A stretch of DNA of 64,000 nt, from contig NZ_FZOK01000003.1 in NCBI RefSeq assembly GCF_900188245.1, positions 238,832 through 302,831 of the forward strand, given 5' to 3'. Shown here one piece after another: positions 42,540-51,872 of this stretch (its first letter is position 1; each line of letters starts with the position of its first letter). Source of the stretch: Belliella buryatensis (lineage in GTDB: Bacteria > Bacteroidota > Bacteroidia > Cytophagales > Cyclobacteriaceae). Both the position numbers and the translations under genes were made by a program. The notes below the pieces were generated by a model, which had not been told where the DNA came from, did not search any database, and saw nothing but the letters and a program-made list of their open reading frames with translations.

Positions 42540-43844
42540 TTAATCTCTTGTGGCCAAAGTCACAGTCTCGCCAATCCAACATCCTGTGTTGATCGTCTGA
42601 CCAGCCTGAAGCCCTTCAGTGAACAACTCTTCTTTAGATGGGAATCTTGACTTAGCTTGAGCCATTCCTGAAGAATCACCAGCTCTTTGATAAGCATTGT
42701 AAGCTGCGATATATACAGAGTAATCTTTTGCTCTGCTCTCACCACCCTTACAATCATTGAAAGAACTCATATAAAGTTGCGCAATAAGCCTCCACGCATC
42801 TTTTGACTTTTCAGCATCAAGTCTTGCTGCTTCCATTGCAGCTGATCTTGCAGCGCTTTTTCTATTTGCTTGACCATGAACTTTAGCAAGGTCCATTTGA
42901 ACGTCTGCTTTTTGAACATCAGTTTCAGCTAGTGTCAATGCTTTCTCCAAGATTGGCTGTGCCTTTTCATAATCTCCATTTTGCATCAATCTCATTGCTC
43001 TTACTTGAGAAGTTGAGAATGATGGATTGTTGGTATCAATATACTCCAATGCCATATTGAACGCTGTAGTGTTTAAACACTTATATTGGACCGAATATTT
43101 GAAAATTTGATTAGCCAATGCTTCATCTTGCGGGTTTGCTTTGAACTTAGCACCTAAGGTGTTTTCTATGAAATCACAGTCAATCAATTCCATTGCTACG
43201 ATCAATTGATCTCTAGTGCCAGTAGCTTGTGCTACATCTACGCCATTTGCTTGAGCAGCCTCAACCAATGCAGTAATATTGTCATATTTACTAATGATTT
43301 CCTCTTTGCTGTAAGCTTTGTTCCACATGTAATTTCTGTAAACTAGGTCATAGTAACCAGCTAACAAAGAAGGTGTTCTAAATTCACCATTTACTTCAAT
43401 TACCCTATTGAAAACTTCTATAGCATCTCCAACTTTAGTTTTTTCGCCCCTATTGTAGTTGTATGCATAGAAGGCCTTATTTTCGATCCAAACATCTTCT
43501 CTATCGAAATATTGCTTTCTTAGATCAAATAGAGTAAGTACTGAATCTTGGTAAGCTCTTTTCTTAGCTGCATCATCTGTTGCTCCTTGAGCGCCATGAT
43601 ATACAGACACTCCTTTGATATAAATAGATTCATTGAGTTCTGGAACGTTGACCAACAACCAATTTAGTGGTTTCGTAGCCTCAATATATTGTTCTGAATT
43701 CAAATAATCAGAGTAAGCAGCATTGTACTCCCTCGCTTTCGCTTCCATCTTCTCATCAGATGGCCAATTCCAACCGTCTTGCGCCTGCGCAAATCCTGCC
43801 ACCATGAAGGTCACTAACCCGGCTAATACAAATTTAAGTTTCAT
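42540..43844 (-). CDS. tetratricopeptide-repeat periplasmic protein
   Basis: 434 residues with a signal peptide (1-21, ending AQAQ). The rest is helical with TPR-like units at about 60-100, 130-180 and 285-345 (for example DYEKAQPILEKALTLAET and KADVQMDLAKVHGQANRKSAARSAAMEAARLD). Two cysteines late in the protein (FNDCKGG and NTGCWIG) may form a disulfide. It follows the outer-membrane protein gene after 11 bases. An assembly or scaffold role is inferred from TPR and neighbours; nothing more specific can be said. Confidence 0.82.
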   Translation of the reverse strand: MKLKFVLAGLVTFMVAGFAQAQDGWNWPSDEKMEAKAREYNAAYSDYLNSEQYIEATKPLNWLLVNVPELNESIYIKGVSVYHGAQGATDDAAKKRAYQDSVLTLFDLRKQYFDREDVWIENKAFYAYNYNRGEKTKVGDAIEVFNRVIEVNGEFRTPSLLAGYYDLVYRNYMWNKAYSKEEIISKYDNITALVEAAQANGVDVAQATGTRDQLIVAMELIDCDFIENTLGAKFKANPQDEALANQIFKYSVQYKCLNTTAFNMALEYIDTNNPSFSTSQVRAMRLMQNGDYEKAQPILEKALTLAETDVQKADVQMDLAKVHGQANRKSAARSAAMEAARLDAEKSKDAWRLIAQLYMSSFNDCKGGESRAKDYSVYIAAYNAYQRAGDSSGMAQAKSRFPSKEELFTEGLQAGQTINTGCWIGETVTLATRD

Positions 43845-43855
43845 AGGTGTTTAGT

Positions 43856-45139
43856 TTATTCAAATGATCGTTTATAAAACCACGTGTTATCGTTGAGAGA
43901 AAATCCGAAACTTACGTTAAAGTAATTTTCTCTTATCAGGCCATTTCCAGTTGTTCCTCGAGTTCCAACTTTCACAGCCATGTTGACCAATGACAGGGAG
44001 TTTACTGGAAGCGAGCCTCCAAAATTGATGCCAACATCAGTGATCTGAGATTGGTTGACAACGTATGGCGTTTGGATGTATTCCAGCCCAACTCTATAGG
44101 TAGCTCGCTTAAGAAGGTTGTCCATAGAGAAAGCGTCTGGGATAAATTGAGCCCCTAGACCTACCTTGAAGCTTTCTCCAAGATCTCCACTTTCCCCTGC
44201 AAAGTTCCTGTATTGGCTAAAGTCTTGAAATTGAGCTTCAAGACCAACTACAAATTTATTAATTTTTTCGAAAGATATACCATAACCTAATCTATTAGGA
44301 AGGAAAATTGTTCCTCTATCATTATTATTGATGATATCTCCGGGTGCATCGGGGTCGCTAGCTTCGCCCTGATCGGCGACTTTCGCAAACTGTTTTCCTC
44401 TAATATCCCCAAACATATGATAAATGGCGCCTAGGTGAATGTTTTTACCATCGCCTACTTTGAAGAAATAATGTATCCCTCCTTTGAAGGAAACATCAGC
44501 TACCGTGAATCTTTCATAATATTCTGAGGTAGCACCTATTTGATTTCTCGCACTATCTAATAAACTCAGTTGATTGGTTCTGATCGTAGAACCAAAAAGG
44601 TAGGACGCATGCAAACCTACACTGAGGTTTTTGGCTAAGTAATATCCCGTCGAAAGGTATGCTTCTGATATACCTCCTTCACCTTCTACCCTATTGACCG
44701 AGCTTAGATTTGAATTAGCAACATCACCATTGACTAAAATGTTATAATTCACTCCTGTCAATTGATTGATTCCCATGCCCATAGTGAGCTTGGTCGATTT
44801 GAGCGGTAAGGACAAGGCTAAATAAGAAAGTCCTCCACCGTCCAAAGTTTCGGACTCGGAAGTCGTGGCTGCATTCACATTTCTATAGGTCATCGCTGCC
44901 TGAAAGTTGAATACCGTATTTCGGGTAGAGAGCGCTGGGTTGACATTGTTGATCGCCCATCCTGTACCATAACTGATACCCAAACCACCCATGGCTTGAT
45001 TGTGTGTAAGCCCTCCGTAGTTGAATTCACCAAGACCCAAGGCACTGTAAGAGGATGCCGTCGTCTGAGAAAAAGCGTTGGTAAATATGAAAAAGACACC
45101 CAAGGTGCCGAGTAATCGCAGTCTATTTTTTATGGACAT
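43856..45139 (-). CDS. outer-membrane beta-barrel protein, FadL/PorV-like
   Basis: 427 residues, signal peptide 1-24 (ending AFSQ). The mature start TTASSYSALGLGEFNYGGLTHNQAMGGLGISY, repeated alternating beta-strands with glycine and aromatic belts and a terminal aromatic residue suggest a 14-strand barrel of the OmpP1/FadL or PorV type, common in Bacteroidota. The start overlaps the coaX end by 17 bases. Ligand unknown. Confidence 0.75.
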   Translation of the reverse strand: MSIKNRLRLLGTLGVFFIFTNAFSQTTASSYSALGLGEFNYGGLTHNQAMGGLGISYGTGWAINNVNPALSTRNTVFNFQAAMTYRNVNAATTSESETLDGGGLSYLALSLPLKSTKLTMGMGINQLTGVNYNILVNGDVANSNLSSVNRVEGEGGISEAYLSTGYYLAKNLSVGLHASYLFGSTIRTNQLSLLDSARNQIGATSEYYERFTVADVSFKGGIHYFFKVGDGKNIHLGAIYHMFGDIRGKQFAKVADQGEASDPDAPGDIINNNDRGTIFLPNRLGYGISFEKINKFVVGLEAQFQDFSQYRNFAGESGDLGESFKVGLGAQFIPDAFSMDNLLKRATYRVGLEYIQTPYVVNQSQITDVGINFGGSLPVNSLSLVNMAVKVGTRGTTGNGLIRENYFNVSFGFSLNDNTWFYKRSFE

Positions 45140-45848
45140 TGTATGTTAATATTCTATTCAATCCGAACAGGACCAAATTGGGGATTACAAATATGTAGTC
45201 TTTTGTTAAGGTTTCAAAGAATTTTGAGTCTCCTCCACAAATAATGACCTTTAAATCTTGATGTTGCTGCTTGTAAGCTGCTATAAATCCTTCCATTTCG
45301 AAAAGGATACCATGATATACACCGCTCCTAAGGCCGCTTCGAGTACTATTTTCCAGTAACTGTGGCATTTCTTGTTCGTTGAGCACTTCCAATGGCAGTC
45401 TGGCAGTCTGCTGATGCATGGCCTTGAAGCGCATGGCAAGTCCTGGAGAAATCGCTCCTCCTAAGTACTCGTCAGCTGCATTGAGGAAATCATAAGTAAT
45501 GCAACTCCCTAGGTCAATCGCTAGCAGATTTCCTTCAGAAAACTTCGCCCTAGCGCCTACGGCGGCCGCTTTGCGGTCCACTCCAAGCGTATCCGGGGTG
45601 CCATACTTGTTGCTAATCGGTATTGCCGTTTCCCGTGTGAGATACAGAAAGTCAAAACCCAAAGCTTCTTTCAAATCTTCCTCAGCATACTTGACTGAAC
45701 TGATCAGACAGGCGTCAAATTTCTGCTGTGATATATATGATTTCAAATCGGCGAGCGATTCGAAGGAACTTGTGGCCAGCATCTCCTCTCTTTCAAAAAC
45801 CGCCGTCTTGATCCTTGTATTGCCTATATCTACGATAAATTGTCTCAA
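45123..45848 (-). CDS. coaX: type III pantothenate kinase
   Basis: 241 residues. ASKHA motifs are in order: VDIGNTRIKTAVF (phosphate 1), GVDRKAAAVGA with the catalytic aspartate, AIDLGSCITYDFL (phosphate 2), and GGAISPGLAMRFKAMHQQTARLP. It phosphorylates pantothenate to start coenzyme A synthesis; type III enzymes need a monovalent cation and are not inhibited by CoA. First gene of the minus-strand envelope block, overlapping the next gene by 17 bases, hence probably co-expressed with it. Confidence 0.95.
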   Translation of the reverse strand: MRQFIVDIGNTRIKTAVFEREEMLATSSFESLADLKSYISQQKFDACLISSVKYAEEDLKEALGFDFLYLTRETAIPISNKYGTPDTLGVDRKAAAVGARAKFSEGNLLAIDLGSCITYDFLNAADEYLGGAISPGLAMRFKAMHQQTARLPLEVLNEQEMPQLLENSTRSGLRSGVYHGILFEMEGFIAAYKQQHQDLKVIICGGDSKFFETLTKDYIFVIPNLVLFGLNRILTYNVHKK

Positions 45849-45993
45849 TACTTGTGTGCAATAGCGCTGAGAAATCCCAGCATTTTTTGATTTGAAAATC
45901 CAGTCAGTCGGCTAAATTAGTCATTTTAACCTGAGGGCTGTTTTCAAAAGATTATTTTTAACTTTAAGCCTATTTATTTAACAAAAATTAACC

Positions 45994-47055
45994 ATGACCA
46001 AGAGCTATCACATGATCGGGTTGATGTCTGGTACATCAGGAGATGGCTTGGACATCGCCTTTGCTCAATTTTCCAAGGATGAAAAATGGACCTTCGAAAT
46101 TCCTTATGCAGAGACCATTCCCTTTCCAGAAAACCTTGGAGAACGATTGCTCAAAAGTCACACATTTTCTGGTCTTGAGCTTTCTTTATTAGATATAGAT
46201 TTTGGTAGATGGATGGGGCAAGAGGTCAAGTTATTTTGTGAGCAACATGCCATAGCGCCACAAGCCATAGCTTCCCATGGACATACTGTATTCCATCAAC
46301 CTAACAAAGGGCTTAGTCTACAAATTGGAAATGGCTGGGCGCTTCATGCAGCTTCAGGCTTGCCCGTTATCAATGACTTCCGCATGCTTGATGTACAGCT
46401 AGGAGGTCAAGGTGCACCTTTGGTTCCTATCGGAGATATGCTGCTTTTCGGTGCCTATGATTACTGTATCAATTTGGGTGGCATTGCCAATATCAGTTTG
46501 GATGCTGCAGATCAAAGGACTGCCTTTGATGTCTGTCCTTTCAACTTACTTCTGAATCATTATGCTCAGCAAAAAGGGATGCCATATGACAAAGGAGGAG
46601 CTCTTGCAAGCAGCGGTGTTTTATTCCCGGAAATTTTAAGAGAGCTCAATGAAATTCCATTTTACCATAAACGAGGAGCCAAATCACTTGGAAGAGAAGA
46701 TCTTGAGGTATTTTATGATATTTTGGAAAGGTACCCTGATGTACCGATAGAGGATAAATTACATACCTTGATCATCCACTATGTTTATCAGATCAAAAAA
46801 GTCATCCCGAATGCAAAAGGGAAATTGCTTGTAACTGGAGGAGGTGCCTATAACAGCTATTTTATGGATGAATTGAGAAAAGCTTTGGGTGAAAATCTGG
46901 ATATTCCTAAAGCTGATCCTACAATTATCGACTTTAAAGAAGCGCTGATTTTTGCCTTTTTGGGAGTGCTTCGCTTAAGAAACGAAAATAACTGCTTGGC
47001 TTCTGTCACAGGAGCAAGCAGGGATAGTTGTGGGGGGATGGTTTATGGTATTTAA
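45994..47055 (+). CDS. anmK: anhydro-N-acetylmuramic acid kinase
   Basis: 353 residues. Signature pieces: HMIGLMSGTSGDGLDIAF at the N-terminus, SHGHTVFHQP, GQGAPLVPIGDMLLF, INLGGIANIS and VTGGGAYN. The enzyme cleaves 1,6-anhydro-MurNAc and phosphorylates it to MurNAc-6-phosphate in murein recycling. Divergent from coaX. Together with the M14 peptidase/epimerase pair near 2 kb it suggests active recycling; MurQ is not in the window. Confidence 0.95.
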   Translation: MTKSYHMIGLMSGTSGDGLDIAFAQFSKDEKWTFEIPYAETIPFPENLGERLLKSHTFSGLELSLLDIDFGRWMGQEVKLFCEQHAIAPQAIASHGHTVFHQPNKGLSLQIGNGWALHAASGLPVINDFRMLDVQLGGQGAPLVPIGDMLLFGAYDYCINLGGIANISLDAADQRTAFDVCPFNLLLNHYAQQKGMPYDKGGALASSGVLFPEILRELNEIPFYHKRGAKSLGREDLEVFYDILERYPDVPIEDKLHTLIIHYVYQIKKVIPNAKGKLLVTGGGAYNSYFMDELRKALGENLDIPKADPTIIDFKEALIFAFLGVLRLRNENNCLASVTGASRDSCGGMVYGI

Positions 47056-47057
47056 AC

Positions 47058-47105
47058 AAAATCAGTGGAAACCCGAAAAATATGCGTGTCAATAGAACGC
47101 TGATT
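47058..47105. repeat. REP-like repeat, copy A (AAAATCAG ... CGCTGATT)
   Basis: Starts AAAATCAGTGGAAACCCGA and ends GTCAATAGAACGCTGATT. The two ends are partly complementary (AATCAG / CTGATT), and the phrase recurs at 47214-47289 with the same ends. Non-coding; directly behind the anmK stop. Confidence 0.55.
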
Positions 47106-47179
47106 GAGCAGATTGAGCGGATGGTCGCTGATCAAATATAGGCTACTTACTTTTCATTTTATATACTAAAAAATATGAA

Positions 47180-47203
47180 GGTGTAGATTGCATCTACACC
47201 AAG
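47180..47203. repeat. hairpin repeat of GGTGTAG type, copy 2
   Basis: GGTGTAGAT (47180-47188) pairs with ATCTACACC (47192-47200) around TGC and is followed by AAG, as in copy 1 at 2979. The eighth stem pair is A-T here and T-A in copy 1, a compensatory change. It lies between the two REP-like copies. Confidence 0.6.
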
Positions 47204-47213
47204 CTAAGCGAAT

Positions 47214-47289
47214 AAAATCAGTAGAAATCCGATACATCTGTGTCATCCCGATTTTCGGGACAGGTTCCGCGTGCCAATAAAACGCTGAT
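47214..47289. repeat. REP-like repeat, copy B, with an inserted hairpin
   Basis: Starts AAAATCAGTAGAAATCCGA and ends GCCAATAAAACGCTGAT, matching copy A at both ends. In the middle it has TCCCGA-TTT-TCGGGA (47246-47260), a perfect hairpin that copy A lacks. This looks like the long form of a dispersed non-coding element; copy A is the short form. Confidence 0.55.
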
Positions 47290-47302
47290 AAGAGGATACT
47301 TT

Positions 47303-47779
47303 TTAGAAAGTTAATACCAGTCCAGAAGCAAGGGGATCGACTTTGAAGTCTAATCTCGTACTTGTCTTTTGACCTTCAAATAGGTTCTTATTGTATAGAT
47401 TGACAGCTCTTTGCACATTAAGGTTGTAATTGGCTTCGAATATTGAGGCAGTGATTCCTAGACCCGTAGCCGAAAGGCCAACAATATCTCTTGTCCCAGA
47501 ATCACTTATGAAAAAGGTAGAAATTAAACCTACAGTCGTGATCACATAAAGTGGCAATACTATTTTCTGGCTTCTCAACGCTTTATCCAAAAATTGCTTA
47601 GTATCTGAATTTAACTCCATCAATGTTTTTATTTCGCTGTTTTTAAGACGAGTTTCATTTTGATAGTATTTTGGAGCTGAAAGCAAGCGGTTTTTTGTGT
47701 CTATAAAAGTTTTTGCTTGTTGACCAAAAGAAGTAAAAGCAAAAGCTAAAAAGAAAAGGATTAAGGTTAACTTTTTCAT
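47303..47779 (-). CDS. secreted or membrane-associated hypothetical protein
   Basis: 158 residues. Residues 1-19 are a signal peptide (ending SFGQ). Two further hydrophobic stretches (about 71-92 and 95-112; VLPLYVITTVGLISTFFI and IVGLSATGLGITASIF) may be membrane segments. The C-terminus VDPLASGLVLTF is typical of small outer-membrane or membrane proteins of Bacteroidota. No named family. It is convergent with anmK. Confidence 0.7.
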   Translation of the reverse strand: MKKLTLILFFLAFAFTSFGQQAKTFIDTKNRLLSAPKYYQNETRLKNSEIKTLMELNSDTKQFLDKALRSQKIVLPLYVITTVGLISTFFISDSGTRDIVGLSATGLGITASIFEANYNLNVQRAVNLYNKNLFEGQKTSTRLDFKVDPLASGLVLTF

Positions 47780-48091
47780 ATAAAATAGTTTTAAAATTTG
47801 TGTTAAATAAAAGCCAAATACTAGTTGAAATAACTAAGGTCTAAATTACAAAGCCAAAAATAAAGTACAAAACTATTTAATACTTTTTAGACAATTTATT
47901 TCGTTCAAAAAATATAATGCACTCTATGTACTAGGTCTGAAAAATAGTGCGGAGGATTTTATCTAAATCAAGATCATTGCATATTTAATTGAATTTTTCA
48001 TTTATCTCAATTTTTCAAATCCGCTAACCATACTGTCTATCTCCCAATTATTTCTATTTTTGCCTACGATTAAACCCAAATATTACAACAG
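47780..48091. other. AT-rich intergenic region with a candidate promoter of the dehydrogenase gene
   Basis: 312 bases without a gene, divergent between a hypothetical protein and the dehydrogenase gene. TATTTTTG at 48055-48062 fits the -7 consensus TAnnTTTG and lies 29 bases before the ATG; no good -33 TTTG was found at the right distance. Nothing else stands out. Confidence 0.4.
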
Positions 48092-49318
48092 ATGAAAGAA
48101 CTACTCAAGAAGTTTGAGAATAAGCAACCTGAAATCGTTTTTGAATGGAGTGACAGCGAAACTGAAGCCGAAGGTTGGGTGGTGATCAACTCCCTCAGAG
48201 GAGGAGCTGCTGGCGGTGGTACTCGCATGAGAAAAGGCCTCGACAAAAGGGAGGTGGAATCTCTTGCTAAAACCATGGAGGTAAAATTCACTGTCTCAGG
48301 TCCTGCTATCGGTGGTGCTAAGTCAGGAATTAATTTTGACCCCAATGACCCTAGAAAACCTGAAGTACTACAAAGGTGGTACAAGGCTGTCATGCCACTA
48401 CTCAAAAATTACTATGGCACAGGCGGTGATCTGAATGTGGACGAAATCCATGAAGTCATCCCAATCACTGAATCCTACGGACTTTGGCACCCACAAGAAG
48501 GCGTAGTCAATGGTCACTTCAATGCGACAGAGCCACAAAAAATCCGAAAAATAGGACAACTGCGCCAAGGTGTTTCCAAGGTACTAGAAGATCCTGACTA
48601 CACGCCCAATGGTCCAAAGAAATACACCGTAGCAGATATGATCACTGGGTATGGTGTCGCTGAAGCGGTAAGGCACTATTATAAAATCTGGGGTGGACAG
48701 CTTAAAGGCAAGCGGGCAGTCATCCAAGGCTGGGGCAATGTAGGCGCAGCGGCAGCTTGTTTCCTTGCGGTAGAAGGAGTCAAAATCGTTGGTATCATTG
48801 ACCGTGAAGGTGGACTGATCAAAGAGGATGGTTTTTCTTTGGATCAAATCCGCGAGTTGTTTGTCAATAGAGCTGGAAACAAACTAGTGGCAGCGGACAT
48901 GATGCCTTTTGAAGAGATCAACGCTAAAATCTGGGACATCCCATCAGAAATATTCATTCCTGCTGCTGCATCTCGGTTGATCAATAAAAATCAAGCTGAG
49001 CGCATGGTGAAAGCTGGCTTGGAGGTGATTTCCTGTGGCGCCAATGTCCCATTTGCAGACCCCGAGATCTTCTTTGGGCCAACAGGCGTTTGGACTGATG
49101 AGCAAATCTCCGTCATTCCTGACTTTATAGCTAATTGTGGGATGGCAAGGGTATTCGCTTACTTGATGTCTGACAAGGCTGAATTAACAGATGATGCCAT
49201 TTTCAAAGATGTAAGTAGAACTATTGCCAAGGCAATGAAAAAAACATTTGAAGTCAATCCTAGCAAGACAAGAATTGCACAGGCTTCATTCGAAATTGCC
49301 CTGAAACAACTCGTATAA
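48092..49318 (+). CDS. Glu/Leu/Phe/Val dehydrogenase family enzyme, probably glutamate dehydrogenase
   Basis: 408 residues. The substrate domain holds GGAAGGGTRM, the catalytic lysine in GPAIGGAKSGINFDPND and the LNVDEIHEVIP segment; the nucleotide domain has the Rossmann loop GWGNVGAAAACFLAVEG, then IIDREGG and PDFIANCG. The family oxidatively deaminates amino acids with NAD(P). Glutamate is the usual substrate in this group, but leucine-type specificity cannot be excluded because the side-chain pocket is not assigned here. Single gene, cytoplasmic. Confidence 0.88.
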   Translation: MKELLKKFENKQPEIVFEWSDSETEAEGWVVINSLRGGAAGGGTRMRKGLDKREVESLAKTMEVKFTVSGPAIGGAKSGINFDPNDPRKPEVLQRWYKAVMPLLKNYYGTGGDLNVDEIHEVIPITESYGLWHPQEGVVNGHFNATEPQKIRKIGQLRQGVSKVLEDPDYTPNGPKKYTVADMITGYGVAEAVRHYYKIWGGQLKGKRAVIQGWGNVGAAAACFLAVEGVKIVGIIDREGGLIKEDGFSLDQIRELFVNRAGNKLVAADMMPFEEINAKIWDIPSEIFIPAAASRLINKNQAERMVKAGLEVISCGANVPFADPEIFFGPTGVWTDEQISVIPDFIANCGMARVFAYLMSDKAELTDDAIFKDVSRTIAKAMKKTFEVNPSKTRIAQASFEIALKQLV

Positions 49319-49510
49319 CAATTTTACCAATCATCAGCCAGTAACCAAATATCAAAATTATTTGGAGCTGGCTGAATTGTTTTCATTAGTCCTTTTCATT
49401 CAAAATAAGTAGTTTAGCGGGATGATTTCTCCACAATTGCAAATTTGTAATTGAGAAATTTTGGCTAGACATCAGGCTAATCTTTGGATATACCCATAAA
49501 AAGCATTTGA

Positions 49511-51010
49511 ATGAAAAACTTTATTGCTGCAATTGCGCTGCTGATAGGAATTTTATTTGTTTTACCCTCTTCAGAAGCACATGCCCAAGCTGATCCCCAA
49601 ACTGAACAAATAGATAGCCTCACCCAAACTGATAAAATTCAGAGTGTGGCAGCTCATATTCATGATGATGCTCATGATCATCATGATGCACCTGTTTGGC
49701 TGGTCATTCCATTTGTCTTATTGCTCTTGATGATTGCTACAGGGCCATTATTTTACGAGCATTTTTGGCATCATAATTATCCCAAAGTAGCCGTTGGACT
49801 TGCTATCATCGTAGTATTCTATTACTTATTTGTACTTGGAAATGCACATGGTCCAGTACATGCCCTTGCAGAGTATGTGCAGTTTATCGCGCTATTAGCC
49901 TCCCTATATATCGCTTCTGGGGGTATATTGATTGAAATAGACAAAAAATCCACCCCATTAGCCAATGTGAGTATCTTACTCATAGGAGCCTTAATCTCCA
50001 ACTTGATCGGAACTACTGGTGCTTCTATGCTACTAATCAGACCATTCATCCGACTCAATAGAGGAAATATCCAAGCATATCACATCATTTTCTTCATCTT
50101 CATGGTGAGTAATATTGGTGGCTCATTGACTCCAATTGGTGATCCTCCACTTTTCCTAGGTTTCTTAAAAGGAATTCCTTTCTTCTGGACCCTAGAGCAC
50201 AATTGGCCAGCTTGGATCATAGCTTTGACCATCCTTTCGACAGTCTTTTACTTTGTAGATAAGAAATTTGGTAAGTCGCAGGAAGATGATCTCGAAGAGG
50301 CTGCCTACACCAATAAATTTGGATTGATTGGAGCTAAAAATTTCATTTGGCTAGCCATTGTCATTGGGTCAGTATTTTTGGATCCGAATGTGATCGAATG
50401 GGTACCAGCTATCAGGTATGATGGGCAGAAGTTTTCCTTTCTGAGAGAGTTCATCATGCTTTCAGTAGCCTATTTTTCATTCAGGTATGCAGATCAGAAA
50501 GCCATCAAGGGCAATGAATTCAATTTCGAACCTATTCGAGAAGTCGCTTTTATCTTTATCGGAATCTTCGGCACCATGATGCCAGCTTTGGAGTTGGTGG
50601 GTAACTTTGCCAAATCTCCAGATGGGGCTGCCTTGATTACCCACAATACCTTATATTGGGGAACAGGCGTACTTTCTGGTTTCTTAGACAATGCTCCAAC
50701 TTACCTGAACTTCCTTGCTGCTGCGATGGCTTCTCAAGGTGCTGAGATTAGCAATGTTTCTCAGGTCAAGGATTTTGCCATGGACATGTATGATGACTCG
50801 GCATTTGAGTTGATGGCCATCTCCATTGCGGCAGTATTCTTCGGTGCGATGACTTATATAGGTAATGGACCTAACTTCATGGTGAAATCCATCGCTGAAC
50901 AAAGTGGTATAAAAATGCCTTCTTTCTTTGGTTACATCATCAGATTTTCCATTCCAATCTTACTACCTGTTTTGATCATCACATGGTTGATTTTCTTTGC
51001 TTTTGTATAA
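49511..51010 (+). CDS. NhaD-like sodium:proton antiporter
   Basis: 499 residues. Signal-like N-terminus (1-25), a His/Asp stretch HIHDDAHDHHDAP at about 49-61, and then about twelve membrane segments of the ion-transporter superfamily. NhaD-type motifs: LIGTTGASMLLIRPFIRLNR, NIGGSLTPIGDPPLFLGF and LSGFLDNAPTYLNF. It should exchange Na+ or Li+ for H+ at the inner membrane, which fits a marine or saline habitat. The His-rich region before the first core helix is unusual and might sense pH or metals. The last bases precede prmA by 31 bases. Confidence 0.88.
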   Translation: MKNFIAAIALLIGILFVLPSSEAHAQADPQTEQIDSLTQTDKIQSVAAHIHDDAHDHHDAPVWLVIPFVLLLLMIATGPLFYEHFWHHNYPKVAVGLAIIVVFYYLFVLGNAHGPVHALAEYVQFIALLASLYIASGGILIEIDKKSTPLANVSILLIGALISNLIGTTGASMLLIRPFIRLNRGNIQAYHIIFFIFMVSNIGGSLTPIGDPPLFLGFLKGIPFFWTLEHNWPAWIIALTILSTVFYFVDKKFGKSQEDDLEEAAYTNKFGLIGAKNFIWLAIVIGSVFLDPNVIEWVPAIRYDGQKFSFLREFIMLSVAYFSFRYADQKAIKGNEFNFEPIREVAFIFIGIFGTMMPALELVGNFAKSPDGAALITHNTLYWGTGVLSGFLDNAPTYLNFLAAAMASQGAEISNVSQVKDFAMDMYDDSAFELMAISIAAVFFGAMTYIGNGPNFMVKSIAEQSGIKMPSFFGYIIRFSIPILLPVLIITWLIFFAFV

Positions 51011-51041
51011 AACAACCTGCTTACCTATACCTTTTAAAAAT

Positions 51042-51872
51042 ATGCAATATTTAGAGTTTAAAATCAGCTGCAAAGAAGACTTCAGAGAGGTTTTGATAGC
51101 GGAATTGGCAGAAGTTGGCTTTGATTCCTTTTTGGAAACTGATCAGGGACTGGATGCATATATTGAAGAGGGGCTTTTTGATCGAGAAGCTTACCAAGAA
51201 GTATTAGAAAAATATCAGGAAGTAGCCCATGTCCTAGTGGAAGAGGGGGTAATGGCCAAAGTGAATTGGAACGAGGAGTGGGAGAAACATTATGATCCAA
51301 TTCAAGTGGGCGAACAAGTCTATGTGCGTGCTTCTTTTCATGCGCCAAAGCCTGAGATAGCACACGAAATTCTAATCAACCCGAAGATGTCTTTTGGGAC
51401 AGGTCACCATGCGACTACGTTTTTGATGCTTTCGCACCAACTTGACTTAGATCACCTAGGCAAAAGAGTCATTGATATCGGTTCAGGAACAGGCATACTG
51501 GCCATCATGGCACACAAACTAGGTGCTAGGCAAGTGGAAGCTTTTGACATTGATGATTGGTGCGTGGAGAATGGCAACGAAAACTTTGACCTCAATGGCA
51601 TGTCAACGGTAAAGATGGGCTTGGGTACAGTGAGAGAAGTTGCACCTCAGGGTATATTCGACATCGTACTGGCCAATATCAATAAAAATGTCTTGTTAGA
51701 CGAGATGGAAGTTTATGCTTCATTGCTGGGTCGTGGCGGTTTTCTTTTATTAAGTGGTTTTTATACGCATGACATCACAGATATTGAACAAAAAGCTGCA
51801 CAGGAAGGCTTAAGGCTCTTGAAGCAAAAAGACAAGGATAACTGGGCTGCATTAATTTTAGAGAAGCAATGA
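51042..51872 (+). CDS. prmA: ribosomal protein L11 methyltransferase
   Basis: 276 residues from the ATG at 51042 (MQYLEFKISCKEDF); an in-frame ATG 15 codons upstream lies inside the antiporter gene and is unlikely. The SAM-binding motif DIGSGTGILAIMAHKLGARQVEAFDID and the NPKMSFGTGHHATTFLML and LANINKNVL motifs are diagnostic of PrmA, which methylates L11. It overlaps the small downstream gene by four bases. Confidence 0.95.
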   Translation: MQYLEFKISCKEDFREVLIAELAEVGFDSFLETDQGLDAYIEEGLFDREAYQEVLEKYQEVAHVLVEEGVMAKVNWNEEWEKHYDPIQVGEQVYVRASFHAPKPEIAHEILINPKMSFGTGHHATTFLMLSHQLDLDHLGKRVIDIGSGTGILAIMAHKLGARQVEAFDIDDWCVENGNENFDLNGMSTVKMGLGTVREVAPQGIFDIVLANINKNVLLDEMEVYASLLGRGGFLLLSGFYTHDITDIEQKAAQEGLRLLKQKDKDNWAALILEKQ

